A stretch of DNA of 8,182 nucleotides from Myxococcota bacterium (GTDB lineage: Bacteria > Myxococcota_A > UBA9160 > PR03), in contig JASJBO010000328.1 in the NCBI GenBank assembly GCA_030066475.1, positions 1-8,182 on the forward strand, written 5' to 3'. Below are positions 5,389-8,182 of the stretch, piece after piece (position 1 is the first letter of the stretch; each line of letters begins with the position of its first letter). The translations under genes and the position numbers were made by a program. The notes beneath the pieces were generated by a model. That model was not told where the DNA came from, ran no database searches, and was given only the letters and a program-made list of their open reading frames with translations.

Positions 5389-7626
5389 ATGACCCTGCCG
5401 AGACCCGCACGAATCGTCGCGGCCGCCGTCGCCGCCGCGCTGCTGGCGCCCGACGCCGCGCAGGCCTACATCGGGCCGGGCGCCGGCTTCGCCTTCGTGG
5501 GCTCGCTGCTGGTCCTGCTCACCACCTTCGCGATCGCCCTGGCGATCATCCTGACCTGGCCGCTGCGTCTGCTCTACCGGCTGGTCACGGTCGGGAACCC
5601 CTACAAGAACGCCAAGACCAGGCGCGTCGTGATCCTCGGCCTGGACGGCATGGATCCCGGACTGCTGACCAAGCTCATGCGCGACGGGCGCATGCCCAAC
5701 TTCCAGAAGCTGGCGGAGCAGGGCGTCTTCCGGCCGCTCGACACCAGCGTCCCGTCGATGTCCCCGGTGGCCTGGTCGACCTTCGCCACGGGGGTCGACG
5801 CCAGCCAGCACTGCATCTACGACTTCCTGACGCGCGACCCCTGTACCTACGGGCCCATGCTGAGCTCGACGGACATCGTGAGCGCGAAGCGCGTGCTGAA
5901 CATCGGTCGCTACGTGATCCCCCTCAGCAAGGCGCGCATGAAGCTGCTCCAGAAGAGCCAGCACTTCTGGAAGCTGCTGGGCGAGAAGAACATCTTCTCG
6001 ATCATCCAGCGCGTCCCCATCACCTTCCCACCCGTGCCCTTCAAGAACGGCCTGCTCCTGTCCGGCATGTGCGTGCCCGACCTGCGCGGCAGCCAGGGCA
6101 CCTTCTCGTTTTTCAGCACCGAGTCCCGGGACGGCGAGGCCAAGTTCATCGGCGGCGAGCAGACCGTCCTGCGGCGGCGGGGCAGCGAGATCCGTTCGCG
6201 CATCGTGGGCCCCGATCACACCATGCTGAAGTCGGGCGGGCGCATGACCCTGCCGTTCACCCTGGTGCCGGCGGAGGACGGGCGCTCGGCCGTGCTCACC
6301 ATCGACGGCATGGAGCCCATCACGCTTCCGGTGGGCGAGTACTCGGACTGGGTGGAGCTCGCGTTCGACGCCGGCCTGCGCGTCAAGGTGCGCGGCATCG
6401 CCAAGTTCTACCTGGTGTCGGCGGCGCCCGAGGTCAACCTCTACATGACGCCGATCCACATCGACCCGGAGAACCCGGCGATGCCGATCGCGCACCCCGA
6501 GGTCTACGCGATCTACCTGGCCAAGAAGCAGGGCAAGTTCGCCACGCTCGGGCTGGCCGAGGACACCTGGGCGCTCAACAACCGCGTGATCGACGAGAAG
6601 GTCTTCTTCGACCAGGCGATGTTCATCTACGAGGAACGCGAGAAGATGTTCCTCGACGCGGTGAAGCAGACCAAGAAGGGCCTCGTCACCACGGTCTTCG
6701 ACACCACCGACCGCGTCCAGCACATGTTCTACCGCTACCTCGATCCCACCCACCCGGCGAACGCCGGCAAGGACACGGAGCAGTGGAAGGACGCCATCGG
6801 GAAGGTCTACGAGCGCACCGACGAGCTGCTGGGCAAGGTGTGGAACCTGGTGGACGATCCCGACACCACCTTCATGGTGATCAGCGACCACGGCTTCACC
6901 AACTTCCGCCGCTGCGTCAACGTCAACAGCTGGCTGCGCGACAACGGCTACCTGTTCCTGAAGGACGAGAACGCCCTCGAGAGCGGCGAGTACCTGGACG
7001 GGATCGACTGGAGCCGCACCCGGGCGTTCGCGCTGGGGCTGACGGGCGTGTTCGTGAACCGCAAGGGCCGCGAGAAGTCGGGCATCGTCGCGGAGGGCGC
7101 CGAGTACCGCGCGCTGGTGCAGGAGCTGGCCGAGAAGCTGGGCCAGCTGGTCGACCCGCAGACCGGCGAGCGCTGCGTGCGACGCGTCGCAGTGTCGCAG
7201 CAGTTCTTCCGCGGGCCCTACCGCTTCGACGCGCCCGACCTGCTCGTGGGCTGGGAGGGCGGCTACCGGCACAGCTGGGAGTGCGCCACGGGCCAGGTGA
7301 CCGAGAACGTGTTCAGCGACAACGACCGCAGCTGGTCGGGCGACCACTGCGTCGACCCGTCCATCGTGCCGGGGGTCTTCCTGTGCAACCGCGCGATCGC
7401 CGCCGAGCAGCCGCGGCTGGTGGACATTCCCGCCAGCGTGCTGCGGCTGTTCGGCCAGGAGATCCCCGGCTACATGCAGGGCGAGATGATCTTCCCCGAG
7501 GACGCGACCGAGGGCGACGTCAAGGGCATGCTCGATCCCACGAGCCTGCCCCAGAGCGGCGCCGCGCCGGGCGCCCTGATCTTCCCGCCCGCCGAAGACG
7601 CGAGAAGAGCGAGCGGACAGTCATGA
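5389..7626 (+). CDS. Membrane-anchored alkaline-phosphatase-superfamily phosphodiesterase/phosphohydrolase (COG3379-like)
   Basis: A 745-residue two-metal phosphohydrolase of the type I phosphodiesterase/nucleotide pyrophosphatase group. Residues 1-26 look like a signal peptide ending DAAQA, followed by YIGPGAG and a membrane helix at about 34-57, then basic residues (RLLYR, KNAKTRR). The catalytic motifs are complete: VVILGLDGMDP (Asp86), SPVAWSTFATG (Ser125 as likely nucleophile, at the position of the ENPP Thr relative to the TG), DTTDRVQH (Asp441, His445), VISDHGF (Asp500, His501) and WSGDHC (His653). Residues around 160-420 form a large insert containing a beta-rich section (RMTLPFTLVPAEDG onward). 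The start is set by the signal peptide, since the open frame extends upstream to 5191 without coding character; the ribosome site is weak (AGGGA about 14 bases away). The next gene overlaps it by ATGA, so they are an operon of paralogues. The substrate is unknown; a phosphoester of lipids, glycans or nucleotides is possible. Confidence 0.88.
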   Translation: MTLPRPARIVAAAVAAALLAPDAAQAYIGPGAGFAFVGSLLVLLTTFAIALAIILTWPLRLLYRLVTVGNPYKNAKTRRVVILGLDGMDPGLLTKLMRDGRMPNFQKLAEQGVFRPLDTSVPSMSPVAWSTFATGVDASQHCIYDFLTRDPCTYGPMLSSTDIVSAKRVLNIGRYVIPLSKARMKLLQKSQHFWKLLGEKNIFSIIQRVPITFPPVPFKNGLLLSGMCVPDLRGSQGTFSFFSTESRDGEAKFIGGEQTVLRRRGSEIRSRIVGPDHTMLKSGGRMTLPFTLVPAEDGRSAVLTIDGMEPITLPVGEYSDWVELAFDAGLRVKVRGIAKFYLVSAAPEVNLYMTPIHIDPENPAMPIAHPEVYAIYLAKKQGKFATLGLAEDTWALNNRVIDEKVFFDQAMFIYEEREKMFLDAVKQTKKGLVTTVFDTTDRVQHMFYRYLDPTHPANAGKDTEQWKDAIGKVYERTDELLGKVWNLVDDPDTTFMVISDHGFTNFRRCVNVNSWLRDNGYLFLKDENALESGEYLDGIDWSRTRAFALGLTGVFVNRKGREKSGIVAEGAEYRALVQELAEKLGQLVDPQTGERCVRRVAVSQQFFRGPYRFDAPDLLVGWEGGYRHSWECATGQVTENVFSDNDRSWSGDHCVDPSIVPGVFLCNRAIAAEQPRLVDIPASVLRLFGQEIPGYMQGEMIFPEDATEGDVKGMLDPTSLPQSGAAPGALIFPPAEDARRASGQS

Positions 7627-8182
7627 TCCTCGCGGCCTCGCGCTGGCTGCGGGCACTCCTCCCGCTGTCGGCAATCCTGCTGTCGTCCCCCGCACTCTCC
7701 GCCCCCGGCGGCGAACGTCCGGGCGTCTTCGTCGTCGGCGTCGACGGGATGGACCCCGTCATCCTCGGGCGCCTGATCGATGCCGGCGAGATGCCGAACT
7801 TCGAGAAGCTGCGCGCCGAGGGCACGTTCCAGTCGCTGGGGACGGCCGTCCCGCCCCAGAGCCCGGTGGCCTGGTCGAACTTCGTGACCGGGATGAACCC
7901 CGGCGGGCACGGCATCTTCGACTTCATCCACCGCGACCCGGCCACCTACAAGCCCATCTCGTCCGCCACGCCGCCGGTGGAAGACCCGGGCTCCGCGGTC
8001 CACTTCTTCGGCTACGTCATCCCGACGTCGACCCCCGACGTGGTGAACAACCGCGGGGGCACGCCCTGGTGGGACGTGCTGACCGAGCACGGCGTGGACG
8101 TCGAGGTCTATCGCATCCCGGGCAACTTCCCGACGCCGCCCTCCGCGGCGCGCGTGCTGGGCGGCATGGGCACGGTGGACGT
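7623..8182 (+). CDS. Second alkaline-phosphatase-superfamily phosphohydrolase (COG3379-like), 3' end cut by window
   Basis: 186 complete codons are visible. ATG 7623 overlaps the previous stop (ATGA), implying translational coupling, which also explains the lack of a clear ribosome site. Residues 1-27 are a conventional signal peptide (WLRALLPLSAILLSSPALSA), with no second membrane helix. GVFVVGVDGMDP (Asp41) and QSPVAWSNFVTG (Ser80 as likely nucleophile) match the paralogue upstream, as do MPNFEKLRAEG, GHGIFDF, RDPATYKP, GYVIP and the final GGMGTVDV (aligned to SGMCVPDL upstream). The remaining metal ligands would lie beyond the edge. It differs from its neighbour by being predicted fully periplasmic and by SNF in place of STF after the nucleophile loop. 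It arose by tandem duplication, but the divergence is large enough that separate substrates are likely (inference). Confidence 0.88.
   Translation, partial: MILAASRWLRALLPLSAILLSSPALSAPGGERPGVFVVGVDGMDPVILGRLIDAGEMPNFEKLRAEGTFQSLGTAVPPQSPVAWSNFVTGMNPGGHGIFDFIHRDPATYKPISSATPPVEDPGSAVHFFGYVIPTSTPDVVNNRGGTPWWDVLTEHGVDVEVYRIPGNFPTPPSAARVLGGMGTVD

Noticed and set aside
5248..7347. 699-residue minus-strand open frame
   Set aside because: It is opposite the first phosphohydrolase, whose complete catalytic motif set proves the plus-strand frame. The antisense product is a low-complexity Val/His/Leu/Arg-rich string.

Overview
This is a very GC-rich bacterial window (third codon positions almost all G or C). 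It holds four complete or near-complete protein genes, two genes cut by the window edges, and one decayed gene. PEP-CTERM-type C-terminal signal remnants, lipoproteins, secreted alkaline-phosphatase-superfamily enzymes and GC-biased coding point to a Gram-negative environmental bacterium. A Myxococcota/Desulfobacterota-like or 'Binatota'-like lineage fits, but this is inferred from style and gene content; no marker gene is present.

Left region (1-1388, minus strand): a NodB-type polysaccharide deacetylase lipoprotein runs off the left edge through a 19-base C run. Directly upstream in the same direction, sharing a GTGA stop/start overlap, lies the wreck of a trypsin-like (S1) serine protease with a PEP-CTERM-like sorting signal. 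It keeps the His and Asp of the catalytic triad and the GWGTL block, but has lost the GDSGGP region with the nucleophilic Ser, lacks about 25 residues after IIGG, and is read in two frames. The pair looks like a former envelope/exopolysaccharide operon.

Middle region (1556-4716, plus strand): a two-gene operon encodes a protein with two NTF2/SnoaL-like domains and, 20 bases later, a cytoplasmic molybdopterin (DMSO reductase family) oxidoreductase with an N-terminal [4Fe-4S] site and a C-terminal dinucleotide-binding domain. The 167-base divergent region upstream contains a perfect 7-bp dyad (1428-1446) that could be an operator. The oxidoreductase ends tail-to-tail, with a 13-base overlap, against a minus-strand TPR-like lipoprotein (4704-5177) that ends in an LRSLGYVE tail.

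Right region (5389-8182, plus strand): two tandem alkaline-phosphatase-superfamily phosphodiesterase/phosphohydrolase genes (COG3379-like) overlap by ATGA. The first has a membrane segment before its catalytic domain and keeps all expected metal ligands. The second has only a cleavable-looking signal peptide and is cut by the right edge. With the divergent TPR lipoprotein they form a plausible envelope phosphoester-processing locus of unknown substrate.

I see no rRNA, tRNA, CRISPR array, transposase or clear rho-independent terminator. I found no clear case for a wholly new system. The most unusual items are the decayed protease, the homopolymer in the deacetylase gene, the orphan Mo-enzyme/NTF2 operon, and the paired phosphohydrolases with apparently different membrane topologies.
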